Source: Thalassoglobus sp. JC818 (GTDB lineage: Bacteria; Planctomycetota; Planctomycetia; Planctomycetales; Planctomycetaceae). From it: a stretch of DNA of 64,000 bases. Below are positions 56,561 through 64,000 of the stretch, in pieces. Below the pieces are notes generated by a model that searched no databases, had not been told where the DNA came from, and saw nothing but the letters and a program-made list of their open reading frames with translations. The translations under genes and the position numbers were made by a program. Within the stretch, counting starts at the first letter, position 1, and each line of letters starts with the position of its first letter. The stretch covers positions 42,908 to 106,907 of the forward strand of contig NZ_JBFEFI010000011.1 in the NCBI RefSeq assembly GCF_040717535.1, read 5' to 3'.

Positions 56561-56904
56561 CGAACATCACATCGGGTCATCGTCGGTGCAGCTCAGTTGT
56601 TTGTTAGAACGAAAAACCGGCAGCACCTCACTAAAAATCGGCTCGTCCCCGTAGTACGCGGGAGTTCACGATCACAAATCGGCCGAAATGTGGGATGTCT
56701 GCAAAAATGGTATCAGCTATTATGAAAGTTGCGTTAGGTAGTTTTCGTTGCACTGCTGGAGTGAGGCCATAAGCCGAGCGGATGCCGAGCAACTAGCCGC
56801 GTCATTCATCCTGTCGCGACGCGGAGACGTGTACTCTGTGGAAGGGGCTAGATAGCCCGGCGAACTGCGTAGCCGGTCTTGGTTGTAATCATCGTTCTAA
56901 GAAG
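56561..56904. other. Gap at the left edge of the accessory region
   Basis: No gene is visible. AGCTCAGTTG at 56590-56599 followed by GTTAGA at 56603-56608 resembles the D arm of a tRNA but does not continue into a cloverleaf. The rest may be the lost end of the IS3-type element to the right. Confidence 0.4.
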
Positions 56905-57453
56905 CCATTTGTCTCAGTGCGATGAATAAACTCTCAAAGTCTTCCATCTCCAGAAGTTCGTCTCCAAGACGACTGCGAAAGGTCTCGGCATAACCGTTCT
57001 CTCAATGCTAACTGGGTTCGATATCTAATGCCTCGATCTTCCGTTCAGCCAACCATCGATAGACCGCAGTTTCGATAAACTCAGGGCCGCTGTCGGTACG
57101 GATGTACTGCGATTCTCCTCTCACCGAAAACACTTCTGCCGTAATATAAACTCCATTCTCGCATGTGATCATGCGATCGCCTTCAACTCCAGACACTCTC
57201 TGAAGTACTTTTTGACGATGAAGAGCCGCTTCAATTTGGTCCCATTTTCGATGTAATCAAAAATGAAGTTCCAGCTCCAGTCATGATCCTTGGACTCCGC
57301 AAAATGCCGATGACAACCATTTCCACTAGTTCCCCGCCTTCTCTTTTCCGCATCTTTTTCAGGACCTTCAACCCTTCTCAACGCCACAAGCGATAAACTC
57401 TCGTTGCACTCACCTGCCAGCCGTCATGACGCAACGGGCGACTAAAGCGCATT
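56905..57453 (-). pseudogene. IS3-family transposase (OrfB) remnant
   Basis: Reading on the minus strand gives the OrfB core in broken pieces. First is LRHDGWQVSATRVYRLWR, then a TGA where Arg is expected. A piece with CHRHFAESKDHDWSWNFIFDYIENGTKLKRL follows, including the first catalytic Asp region and YFRECLELKAI. Next is the segment with YIRTDSGPEFIETAVYRWLAERKIEALDIEPS (D and G-x-E of the DDE site), and finally ENGYAETFRSRLGDELLEMEDFE before a stop near 56905. At least one stop and one or two frameshifts separate the pieces, so it is dead. OrfA and the N-terminal part of OrfB are missing on the right, where an IS630-type element abuts at about 57465. Confidence 0.8.
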
Positions 57454-57466
57454 CCTTGAGTGACTA

Positions 57467-58463
57467 GCGCCCTTTGCGAAGTTTAGGTAGGTTGCGTTGC
57501 GTCATAACAAGGGAGTTGGTGATGCAGCCATATTCGAAGGAATTTCGCAGGGATGTTCTTGCTGCGTGCGATGCGGGTGGGGGCTCGCGCGCTGTCGCAC
57601 TACGGTTCAATGTCGGTGAATCATGGGTGCGTCGAATCAAGCAGGAGCGCCGCGAACAGGGAAAGACGACACCTACACCGACGCGAAAGCGGACTCCAAA
57701 GTGGATGCCTGAAGTCGAATAGATCAAGGGGGCCATTCAGCGTCAGCCTGATCTTACGCTGAAGGAATTCAAGGCTATCCTCGGAACAAATTTGAGCGTT
57801 CAAACGTTGTGTCGCGCGCTGCAACATTCGAAACTCCATTTGAAACAAAAGTCTTAAGAGCGGCTGAACAGTTTCGTCCTGATGTGGCAGCTCATCGAGA
57901 GATTTGGAAACTGATGCAATCGGGATTCGATCCTGAAAAGCTGGTGTTTCTCGATGAAACCTGCGCCAAGACAAACATGACCCGGCCTCGTGGACGTGCT
58001 CTGTGTGGCGAACGTTTGGTGTGTCACGCACCGTTTGGGCATAGGAAGACGACGACCTTCCTGGCGGGGTTACGGCTGAACGGACTGATTGCTCCGCTGG
58101 TGATCGATGGCGCTGTGAACGGAGCAGTCTTCGTGAATTATGTCCGCCAACACTTGGCAACAGTGCTCCATTCGGAAGACATCCTGATCATGGACAATCT
58201 CAACAGTCACAAAGTTGCTGGCGTACACGAAGCCATCGAAGAGGTCGGCGCCCGAGTGCTGTATCTGCCTCCCCCCTGCCTGGACTTCAATCCGATTGAA
58301 CAGGTGTTCTCAAAACTCAAATGGCTGTTATGCAGGAGCGGCTGCCGTACGGTGGACGCGCTTTGGGAGACCTGTGGCCAATTGCTCGATCGTTTCCCCG
58401 CCCACGAGTGTGCAAACTACCTCAAACACTGCGGCTACCGCTACACCTAACTAGGACGCGCTC
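57467..58463 (+). mobile_element. IS630-family insertion sequence (about 1.0 kb)
   Basis: The element carries an IS630/Tc1-type transposase in two frames. The likely ends are a TA at 57465-57466 and a TA at 58464-58465, the target expected for this family. Just inside, both ends have GCGC and an AGTTAGGT-like stretch (AGTTTAGGT at the left; ACCTAACT, its complement, at the right), an imperfect inverted repeat. The left side interrupts the IS3 remnant. Exact ends are approximate. Confidence 0.6.
57522..58450 (+). pseudogene. IS630-family transposase, split by stop and frameshift
   Basis: The first piece (57522-57722, 66 residues, GGAG six bases upstream) is the helix-turn-helix half: YSKEFRRDVLAACDAGGGSRAVALRF. 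It ends at a TAG after MPEVE; reading past that stop continues the family sequence (IKGAIQRQPDLTLKEFKAIL) until a one-base shift at about 57855. The second piece (57809-58450, open from before the shift) is the DDE half: LVFLDETCAKTNMTRPRGR, DILIMDNLNSHK and LPPPCLDFNPIEQVFSKLKW, so all three catalytic acids (Asp, Asp, Glu) remain. IS630 elements can use programmed -1 shifting, but the extra in-frame TAG argues that this copy is inactive. Length of the restored protein would be about 310, normal for the family. Confidence 0.8.
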
Positions 58464-58803
58464 TAACTTGACGATAACCGAATACGGAAGCGAACGAACC
58501 AGTTTCAACATCGCATTGACAAAGCCACTTCACCATCTCTTGAATGAAGCTCATAGCGCTGGCTGCTGCGAGGCCGATCAAGAACCTTGAGGCCCAACAC
58601 TCGGAGACTTAAATCTCCATTAGCGAATGTTCCAACACTGTTCGATTTCGAGAAGGGCCCGCGAGTAAAGCTACTTTATTGCAACTCGACGGTTTCTACA
58701 ATTCACATGCACCGAGGCTATTTCGAAACCGCTTTTTTGTCGATTGGCAAGAAAGTTGCAAATCCAATAGAAACGGGTTTTGAAATGTGCTTTAACGAAG
58801 TCA
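58464..58803. other. Gap between IS630 element and PHP gene
   Basis: This 340-base stretch lies past the right end of the IS. Short frames cross it (58321-58590, 58587-58811) but show no family likeness; the first only continues out of the transposase DNA. No terminator is clear. It may be debris of further element ends. Confidence 0.45.
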
Positions 58804-59550
58804 TCACTTGAATTGAGAAACTGATCTTTGTGTGCACTTCAGAAGAAACGCCCCAATTGACCTAATTTTCTCAGGGACAACAGCGACACTACGAAAGACA
58901 GGACGCAAGAAAGTATCCGATGTCACAGTGAAGGCGATTCCGGTAACACATCTTTGCTGCATCGCTAGGAGGACATTCTCTTCAGTTAATCCACCGTCGA
59001 CATCGATTCTCAATGTAATTGGACAGAGCTGCTTGCGAGTGTGAAAATCAAGGCCGACATAACCAGGCAAGCCGTATTCATTCGCGATCTCTATACCTGA
59101 TTCACTTGGCGCCCATCCATCAGATTTTCGATTCCAAACTTCAACTCCATCTAGCAAGTCTTTCCATTCCGGTAGAAAATTCTTCCAGGCATTCTTGCGA
59201 GCAGGGTGTGCGAACACACAGATGCCCTCGTGAATCTTGACATGCCTCAAAAGATCTACAGTTGGGACGTTTTCTCCTGCAAATGGAACATCTCCCCAGG
59301 TTAAGACGTGGTTTGTATTCGTTGACTCGCTGTACTCGATTCCTGAAATAACCAAAAACCCATCTGAAGATACAGTTCGACACTCATTGCGATGCCGGAG
59401 CCTCTTTTCTTCAGACCATCCACGATCGTGCTCTGTCAGAAGCACAACATCGTATCCTCGACCCTTGAAGAGTTGTGACAACTCATTGATCGTCCAAGAC
59501 CCGTCATAAGACCAAGTCGAATGAACGTGACACGCAGCGCGAAGAATCAT
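58804..59550 (-). CDS. PHP-domain metal-dependent hydrolase
   Basis: The 248-residue protein is a polymerase-and-histidinol-phosphatase (PHP) fold. The metal-binding blocks are CHVHSTWSYDG at the N-terminus, LTEHDRGW, GIEYSESTNTNH, CVFAHPARK and YVGLDFHTRK. Such proteins are phosphoesterases of varied targets. The ATG overlaps the stop of the upstream ATP-grasp gene by four bases (ATGA), with AGGTC just before, so the two are co-translated. DNA here looks more AT-rich than most of the window. The nearby glycosyltransferase and deacetylase suggest a role in a surface-glycan pathway; the substrate is unknown. Confidence 0.85.
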   Translation of the reverse strand: MILRAACHVHSTWSYDGSWTINELSQLFKGRGYDVVLLTEHDRGWSEEKRLRHRNECRTVSSDGFLVISGIEYSESTNTNHVLTWGDVPFAGENVPTVDLLRHVKIHEGICVFAHPARKNAWKNFLPEWKDLLDGVEVWNRKSDGWAPSESGIEIANEYGLPGYVGLDFHTRKQLCPITLRIDVDGGLTEENVLLAMQQRCVTGIAFTVTSDTFLRPVFRSVAVVPEKIRSIGAFLLKCTQRSVSQFK

Positions 59551-60764
59551 CTTGACCTCAGTTTGTCAAAGACTTGCTTTTTGAGTGTCAGTAACGTGTC
59601 TAAAACGAAAACCATCGGATCTGACCAACGGAAGCTGTACCAGGATTGAAATGGAGTCCATTTAAGAAGTCGAAGTATTGTCCATGTGACTGACGGCCAT
59701 TGTTGAATCGCATCTGACTGAGGTCCACGAACCACCATTATTAGGTGAACAATCTCTCTTCCAAGATTACGGCATATCTTGTGAGAGCAGTTTTCGGGTG
59801 GAGGCGGTGAGAGTTCAGCCCCCAACTTTTGTTGCACAGTCCAGGACGGATATTCGAAACCGCAACTTCGAGCGAGAGCCATGCTTCCCCATGGTCGCCC
59901 ATTCAGTTCCATAAACCAATAATTTTCAGATTCATCCATCAGAGTTTCGACCATAAACAGTCCATGCCATTCGGCTTTACTAATGAATCTCCTAACCTGC
60001 TCGGCAAGAGTCGGAACCACTTCGATCGATTGACATGCACTTGAACCGGAACCATGAGGGTTCATCATTCGGATTCGAGAGTGCCCAATAAGATGCAAAG
60101 CTTTGCCGTGCTTTGCGATACCAAAAACTCCGACTCCCTGCCCGTGAAGAATTGGCTGCAGCAACATTGGCTCTTGCCCATTCCACACTTTAACCGCTTG
60201 AGCCATTTCATTTCCATCGTTGCAATAATAAGCCTTTCCGCGAGTTACTTTGTTGCCCGATACGCGTGCTGCCATTGCAGGTTTGAATATGACAGGATAG
60301 GCGATATTCTCGATGCGGAGATCGTCAACAGATTGAATGAAATGCGTCTCCGGTACATCCATCCCCGACTCCACAGCTACCTGAATCTGGAGACGTTTGT
60401 CAAGTGCAAACGATGCATTCGCGCCATCTGCACACGCGAGTGGAATCAGCGTGCCATCTTTGTTCAAGGAGGAGCAAACCAATAAAGCCTGATCGTCTAA
60501 CGGCAGGACTGCATCAAAACAATGCCTCTTGTATACAGTGACCAACTCTTCTTGGCATTGCAGAACACTGACCTCTGGCGCTGTGATCTCAATAATCTCT
60601 ACAAAACGACTCCAGCGAAGGCTGCATGAAGTCGCTTTTCTCTGGAATACAACAACTGAGAAACCTGAGTCAATCAAACTCCATACGACTTCCGGTGCTG
60701 AAATCGCATCCGCGAACCCAATCAGAATACGTGGTTGCTGACGGCCTCCAATAGAAGTCTTCAT
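59547..60764 (-). CDS. ATP-grasp ligase (carbamoyl-phosphate-synthase-like)
   Basis: The 405-residue protein is an ATP-grasp enzyme of the carboxylate-amine ligase type. Residues about 10-100 form the pre-ATP-grasp fold (ILIGFADAISAPEVVWSLI, VLPLDDQALLVCSS). Residues about 115-320 are the ATP-grasp domain: YPVIFKPAMAARVSGNK, EPMLLQPILHGQGVGVFGIA and the metal-binding FMVETLMDESENYWFMELNGRPWGS. The final 80 residues are a basic, hydrophobic segment that may associate with the membrane. ATP-grasp/PHP pairs occur in exopolysaccharide and peptide-glycan clusters, where the ligase is thought to add an amino acid to a sugar carboxyl. That is inference. No ribosome binding site is clear at the ATG 60764. 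Confidence 0.85.
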   Translation of the reverse strand: MKTSIGGRQQPRILIGFADAISAPEVVWSLIDSGFSVVVFQRKATSCSLRWSRFVEIIEITAPEVSVLQCQEELVTVYKRHCFDAVLPLDDQALLVCSSLNKDGTLIPLACADGANASFALDKRLQIQVAVESGMDVPETHFIQSVDDLRIENIAYPVIFKPAMAARVSGNKVTRGKAYYCNDGNEMAQAVKVWNGQEPMLLQPILHGQGVGVFGIAKHGKALHLIGHSRIRMMNPHGSGSSACQSIEVVPTLAEQVRRFISKAEWHGLFMVETLMDESENYWFMELNGRPWGSMALARSCGFEYPSWTVQQKLGAELSPPPPENCSHKICRNLGREIVHLIMVVRGPQSDAIQQWPSVTWTILRLLKWTPFQSWYSFRWSDPMVFVLDTLLTLKKQVFDKLRSR

Positions 60765-60940
60765 GACTGACGAACCAAAAAGCGTTTCATTGTTATCATA
60801 CGAGCACCTCTAATACTTGATTTGACACCTATTAAATTAGTAACCATCCTCACCGCCTCAATTGTTGTGTAAAACGAGACTCTACCTTCGCTACCATGTA
60901 GATTTTGTTGATTCTAATGTTCTTTTTTGTAAAACAAAAT

Positions 60941-61624
60941 TCAAACGACATGCCTTCGTAAAAACATTGAAACATTTCGTTTCACAAATCGCTTAATGGA
61001 CATTCTACCAGTGAGAATATCAGTGATCTGCCCATCCGACATATCATTGCGGATAGATGTGCGGGGGCATATCTGAGAATAGTGGGTTGACGTGCCACCG
61101 TCACTCGTGAAAATCTTTTGAAAGCCAGTTGCCTTCAGTCTTCGGATAACGGCCTTGTTGTAAGCTCCAAAGGGAATACTGACCGTGTCAATTGGAGACT
61201 GACAAATCTCTTCAAGCTGATGTCTTGCTTCGATCGTTTCAGAATAAAATTGTGTGTCGTTCACAGCACGCCAATCACAGTGTTCTTTTCCATGAAGCCC
61301 AATCGACATTCCGGAGTCCAGAAGTTTCTTAATTGCGTCTGCATCCAGGTAACCAGACATGGTCAATCGTCCGGTTAAAATGAAGAAAGTTGCACTCAAT
61401 CCGTTTTCAGCAAGTTTGGGGGCAATAATCTCAATGTCTGAGCTATTTCCGTCATCCACTGTGAATTCGATCTTATTGCCTAGGGCTATTTCCTTGATTG
61501 CTAGGTCGATAATGTCATTGAATTTAGTTACGCTGATCCAGTAAGGCAGTTCGTCTCTCGGAATGTCGCCCGATGGCTGACCAACGCCGTGGAAATTTAC
61601 GATTGAAATTCTAGAAGAGTTCAT
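60941..61624 (-). CDS. Polysaccharide deacetylase (NodB-like)
   Basis: From the ATG at 61624 the protein is about 227 residues, a minimal NodB domain without a signal peptide. Motif 1 is EFTVDDGNSSD (the T-F-D-D region), motif 2 is GLHGKEH with the metal histidines, and motif 3 is SIPFGAYNK. These enzymes remove acetyl groups from N-acetylated sugars. The longer frame to 61774 overlaps the glycosyltransferase gene and is not supported. The ATG lies four bases after the glycosyltransferase stop, so the two form an operon with likely translational coupling. It is separated from the ATP-grasp gene by 176 bases. The glycan is unknown. Confidence 0.8.
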   Translation of the reverse strand: MNSSRISIVNFHGVGQPSGDIPRDELPYWISVTKFNDIIDLAIKEIALGNKIEFTVDDGNSSDIEIIAPKLAENGLSATFFILTGRLTMSGYLDADAIKKLLDSGMSIGLHGKEHCDWRAVNDTQFYSETIEARHQLEEICQSPIDTVSIPFGAYNKAVIRRLKATGFQKIFTSDGGTSTHYSQICPRTSIRNDMSDGQITDILTGRMSIKRFVKRNVSMFLRRHVV

Positions 61625-61628
61625 ATTT

Positions 61629-62693
61629 TCACGTTTCGACGAATGCGTTCTTGAGAAATGTCGCGTTGGTTTGTTGGAGTCGCTTTTTAATGTTTTTTGG
61701 AGGGGGCAATTGGTGTAAACCGCAGAATGCTCCATACGCTTCATCCCATGCTCGGTACAGGCAAAGTCTTGCAATCAATGCCATGGAATAGGCATAGGCA
61801 GTTGGAATCCCCAAGGGGTGAAATCGAATCAGGAACAAGATTCGATTGCGAAAATTGAAGTAATTCGAAAAGGCAGACGCTCGATTGTACATCGTTCGAC
61901 TGCCAATCGATGTACCTCCTTGATGAAAAACCTCTGAATGATGACAATACTGCAAAGGAAGTTCTCCCCGTCGAAACGCCCAGTCAATCTCCTCAAAATA
62001 GAGAAAGTAGTCGTCCTGCATTCCACCTGTCATCTCGTAAAAAGTACGCGACACAAAGAAGTGCGCACCTGGACAATAATCAATCTCCGAGAGTTCGGGA
62101 TAAGGTGTCGAGTCTTGCGGAAGTCCTTGGTGAATGTTTCTGCATCTCCCCGTCCACATGTTGACCTGTCCGCCATCAGACTGGATTGAGTTGGCAGGCT
62201 CTGTGAAATTGATTCTTCCGCCCATGAGTGAGTACTCGGGGTTCTTGTCAATTGCTTTCTGTGCGTTTATTGCTGTGTCAGGCAAGACGACGCAGTCAGG
62301 ATTGAGAATCCAGTAATTCAGTATTTTGGAATTGCAGTAGAGGAGCTGAAATCCGATGTTGCAGGCCCCGGCGTAACCAGAGTTTCGATGGTTGCGGAAA
62401 ATTGTCACGGAATGGGCTTTGGCGTCGTTGGGAAATTCTTTCTCATTACTTGTGATGATATCAAATGAAAGTCGGCCCGATTCTACGAGCTGTCCAGCCC
62501 ATCTCTCGATCAGCTCGATGGTGTTGTCTGGAGATGCATTGTCAACAACGACAATCCTCAAAGCCTGGTGGCTCGATTCAATGAGACTTTGAAGGCAAGG
62601 AATAATCACATCCGAAGAATTGAATGACACAATGACAACCCCCAATAGATTGTCAGTTTGGGGTGAATCAATGGGAGATGTTTGAGAGATCAT
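61629..62693 (-). CDS. Glycosyltransferase family 2 (rhamnosyltransferase-like)
   Basis: The 354-residue protein is a GT2 family enzyme without a membrane span. The nucleotide-sugar site begins at LGVVIVSFNSSDVIIPCLQSL, with VVVDNASPDN and NSGYAGACNIGFQLL, then WILNPDCVVLPDT with the metal-binding D. The acceptor side has CPGAHFFVSRTFYEMTGGMQDDYFLYFEEIDWAFR, which is wording typical of WbbL/RfbF-type rhamnosyl- and related transferases. It probably adds one sugar to a surface glycan in the cytosol. It heads the pair with the deacetylase. Start ATG 62693 lacks a clear ribosome binding site. The right side is about 430 bases of spacer and insertion-sequence debris. Confidence 0.9.
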   Translation of the reverse strand: MISQTSPIDSPQTDNLLGVVIVSFNSSDVIIPCLQSLIESSHQALRIVVVDNASPDNTIELIERWAGQLVESGRLSFDIITSNEKEFPNDAKAHSVTIFRNHRNSGYAGACNIGFQLLYCNSKILNYWILNPDCVVLPDTAINAQKAIDKNPEYSLMGGRINFTEPANSIQSDGGQVNMWTGRCRNIHQGLPQDSTPYPELSEIDYCPGAHFFVSRTFYEMTGGMQDDYFLYFEEIDWAFRRGELPLQYCHHSEVFHQGGTSIGSRTMYNRASAFSNYFNFRNRILFLIRFHPLGIPTAYAYSMALIARLCLYRAWDEAYGAFCGLHQLPPPKNIKKRLQQTNATFLKNAFVET

Positions 62694-63129
62694 TGATGCG
62701 TGATATTCTAGTAACCTGTGGGGCGAGTTCTTGATCAGAATTTGGTCAGGACTCGACTCTGGGAGAACACTTTGTTATGACTATAAGCCCTTCTGCCAAA
62801 TCGAACTTTCATCATCGACGCGACGCAAATTCTGTGGAACCGACAGTGCTGCCACTTGTCGATAAAATAGAGTCGACTCACTCAGCGCTCGTCATTCAAG
62901 AGGTGCAAACTCCTTGAGACTTGTTTCAATTTCAATCATTTGAAAGCCGATATCAGCAGAATGTTGGAACTTTGTAGAATATTGGAACTTTCTTGAGATC
63001 TGGGGCGATTTTAACGAAAGGGCACCGGAAACTCTGCAAGGACCTATCAAAACCAACAATGATAGTGAAAGGTGTAGGCGAGTTGAACGAAACCATTGAA
63101 GAACAATATTGATTCTCTTAGCAGATCAC
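62694..63129. other. Spacer with a small tandem repeat
   Basis: No gene is seen in this stretch. An 18-base unit AGAATRTTGGAACTTTST occurs twice in tandem at 62958-62975 and 62976-62993 with two mismatches. The right end runs into the IS5-type remnant. A promoter for the glycosyltransferase operon should be near the left end. Confidence 0.5.
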
Positions 63130-63620
63130 GAGTAAATGAATGCTCCGGAGCTAGGCAAGTGTTCGTTCAACTTTTCACCTCCGACGGTAACGACGAAGCC
63201 GTCAACCGTTCAAAAGCAGTGGGCTTTTGTGATGACAGCGGAAAGCCGCAGACCGTGACCATCGACCATTAGGCCGCTCTTCGTAGAATTTCGCTTTTTC
63301 GTCAGGCCGACGCTGCCTCCCCCTCTTTCTCTGGGGGAAACGTGGCATCTAGCATGAACTTTATCCAACAAAGTTGTTTCAATGCGTCAAGCTTTCCGAA
63401 CAGTCTCAACTAGGCTGACTTGATCCACCCGAAGCTTGTTCACTGATCGAATCGACGCCAGAATGTTGTAGGACTTGGAAACCGTTCTCGCCAACTTGAG
63501 AGGTTCCGAATTGCCATCGAGCACCAGTTTGAACTACGCATAATACAACCTCCAAACACAGCAGCGGAGAAACTCTGGCGCGTCCCCAGTTGCAGGAGTT
63601 CGATACACTCGGAAACATGT
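63130..63620 (-). pseudogene. IS5-family transposase remnant
   Basis: On the minus strand, pieces of an IS5-type transposase can be read in changing frames. They are LEVVLCVVQTGARW (like the LEAVLYVLRTG-x-x-W start), ERFPSPTTFWRRFDQ (the W-RRF segment), FMLDATFPPEKEGEA, and then GLTKKRNSTKSGLMVDGHGLRLS, which resembles the G-x-TKRGKG-x-K-x-M-x-x-VDG-x-G-x-PL block with its catalytic Asp. Stops and frameshifts break it at several points, so it is dead. The call rests on these four segments in the right order; exact ends are unsure. Confidence 0.6.
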
Positions 63621-63842
63621 CTGCAATCAGAAGCTGTTGTGAATTCGAGAGATACGGCTTCGGAGCCGTGTTCGGCGCGATCGCCGACGGTCCAATCTGG
63701 CCCCTGTTCTCATTGACCGACGTTCTGTCAACTTACGGCACAGGGGATTGAGCATGAGCGTCTCCATTCGCCCAATCAACTATGCTACCCCTCGCCAAAC
63801 CTGTTTACTAGATTGGAGTACTAAAAGAGTCTCCAGGACATC

Positions 63843-63885
63843 CACCCGGCTGGACTCGAACCAGCGACCTCATGCATGTCAAGCA
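63843..63885 (-). pseudogene. 3' half of tRNA-Val(GAC): exact 43-bp copy
   Basis: Read on the minus strand, this is identical over 43 bases to 35712-35754 of the intact tRNA-Val(GAC) gene. It covers the end of the anticodon stem, the anticodon, the variable region, the whole T arm and six of the seven 3' acceptor bases. The flanks on both sides differ completely. It lacks the D arm and 5' acceptor strand, so it is not functional. Such scraps mark integrase attachment sites in tRNA genes, or a rearrangement breakpoint. Confidence 0.85.
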
Positions 63886-64000
63886 GTTGTGTCGACTCCT
63901 CGGAATGGACTGGGTGACAAGTCTTCAAACGACCAATCGGACTGGTTAGGATCGGAGGTCAACTTTTGTCCTTCAGTAACGTTTCGCATCGGGGCACTAG

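Noticed and set aside
60941..61774. Long form of the deacetylase with 50 extra N-terminal residues
   Set aside because: The extension overlaps the glycosyltransferase coding end and is rich in Cys/His/Lys without similarity; the ATG at 61624 starts at the conserved strand.
35682..63885. A single 28-kb integrative element bounded by the tRNA-Val gene and its fragment
   Set aside because: The two copies are in inverted orientation, so they cannot be attL/attR of one simple insertion, and the interval is full of typical planctomycete core families.
1..64000. CRISPR arrays, rRNA genes or a replication origin
   Set aside because: No regularly spaced direct repeats of 24-40 bases, no rRNA-like stretches and no DnaA-box cluster were noticed; the only arrays are the 15-bp coding repeat and one 18-base doublet.

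Overview
The window reads as a chromosomal segment of a planctomycete, probably from the Planctomycetaceae/Gimesia-Rubinisphaera side of the phylum. That placement rests on family content, not on a marker-gene tree. The pointers are two DUF1559 pseudopilins, two TPR/FG-GAP/UnbV giants, a DUF1592-DUF1552-ankyrin trio, four formylglycine-type sulfatases, a planctomycete-type ECF sigma factor and a Ser/Thr kinase with an extracytoplasmic C-terminus.

Layout. 0.5-2.4 kb: poorly conserved secreted proteins in relatively AT-rich DNA. 2.6-16.7 kb: housekeeping nitrogen and amino-acid genes: gatB, a LysR regulator followed by gltB and gltD (glutamate synthase), a class I aminotransferase, tRNA-Val(UAC) and L-serine dehydratase. 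17-22 kb: three-gene minus-strand operon of a c-type-cytochrome-like DUF1592 protein, a Tat-exported DUF1552 protein and an ankyrin protein. 22.8-27.0 kb: compact plus-strand operon of a C39-like peptidase, a RimK-like ATP-grasp ligase, a GCS2 carboxylate-amine ligase and an N-formylglutamate amidohydrolase-like protein; this is the best candidate in the window for an uncharacterised biosynthetic system. It converges on a minus-strand set (27.1-31.7 kb) of a DUF1611 protein, a dipeptide-epimerase-like enolase and a beta-lactamase/VanX fusion, which together suggest handling of D-amino-acid or murein peptides.

31.9-35.5 kb: two divergent sulfatases. 35.7 kb: tRNA-Val(GAC). 35.9-39.9 kb: ECF sigma factor divergent from a large membrane Ser/Thr kinase carrying a 16-unit 15-bp repeat (Gly-Gly-Val-Glu-Pro) and a Calx-beta domain. 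40.3-56.6 kb: two copies of a leucine-rich-repeat-like membrane protein followed by a sulfatase, around a central block of two TPR/UnbV proteins and two DUF1559-lipoprotein pairs. The block looks assembled by duplication and serves the cell surface.

56.6-64 kb: an accessory region. It holds an IS3-family remnant cut by a decayed IS630-family element, then a short glycan/peptide operon (glycosyltransferase, polysaccharide deacetylase, and a separate ATP-grasp plus PHP pair), a decayed IS5-family transposase and, at the right edge, an exact 43-bp copy of the 3' half of the tRNA-Val(GAC) gene on the opposite strand. The tRNA scrap looks like an integration scar or inversion breakpoint. All function calls are from reading motifs by eye; no database search was run.
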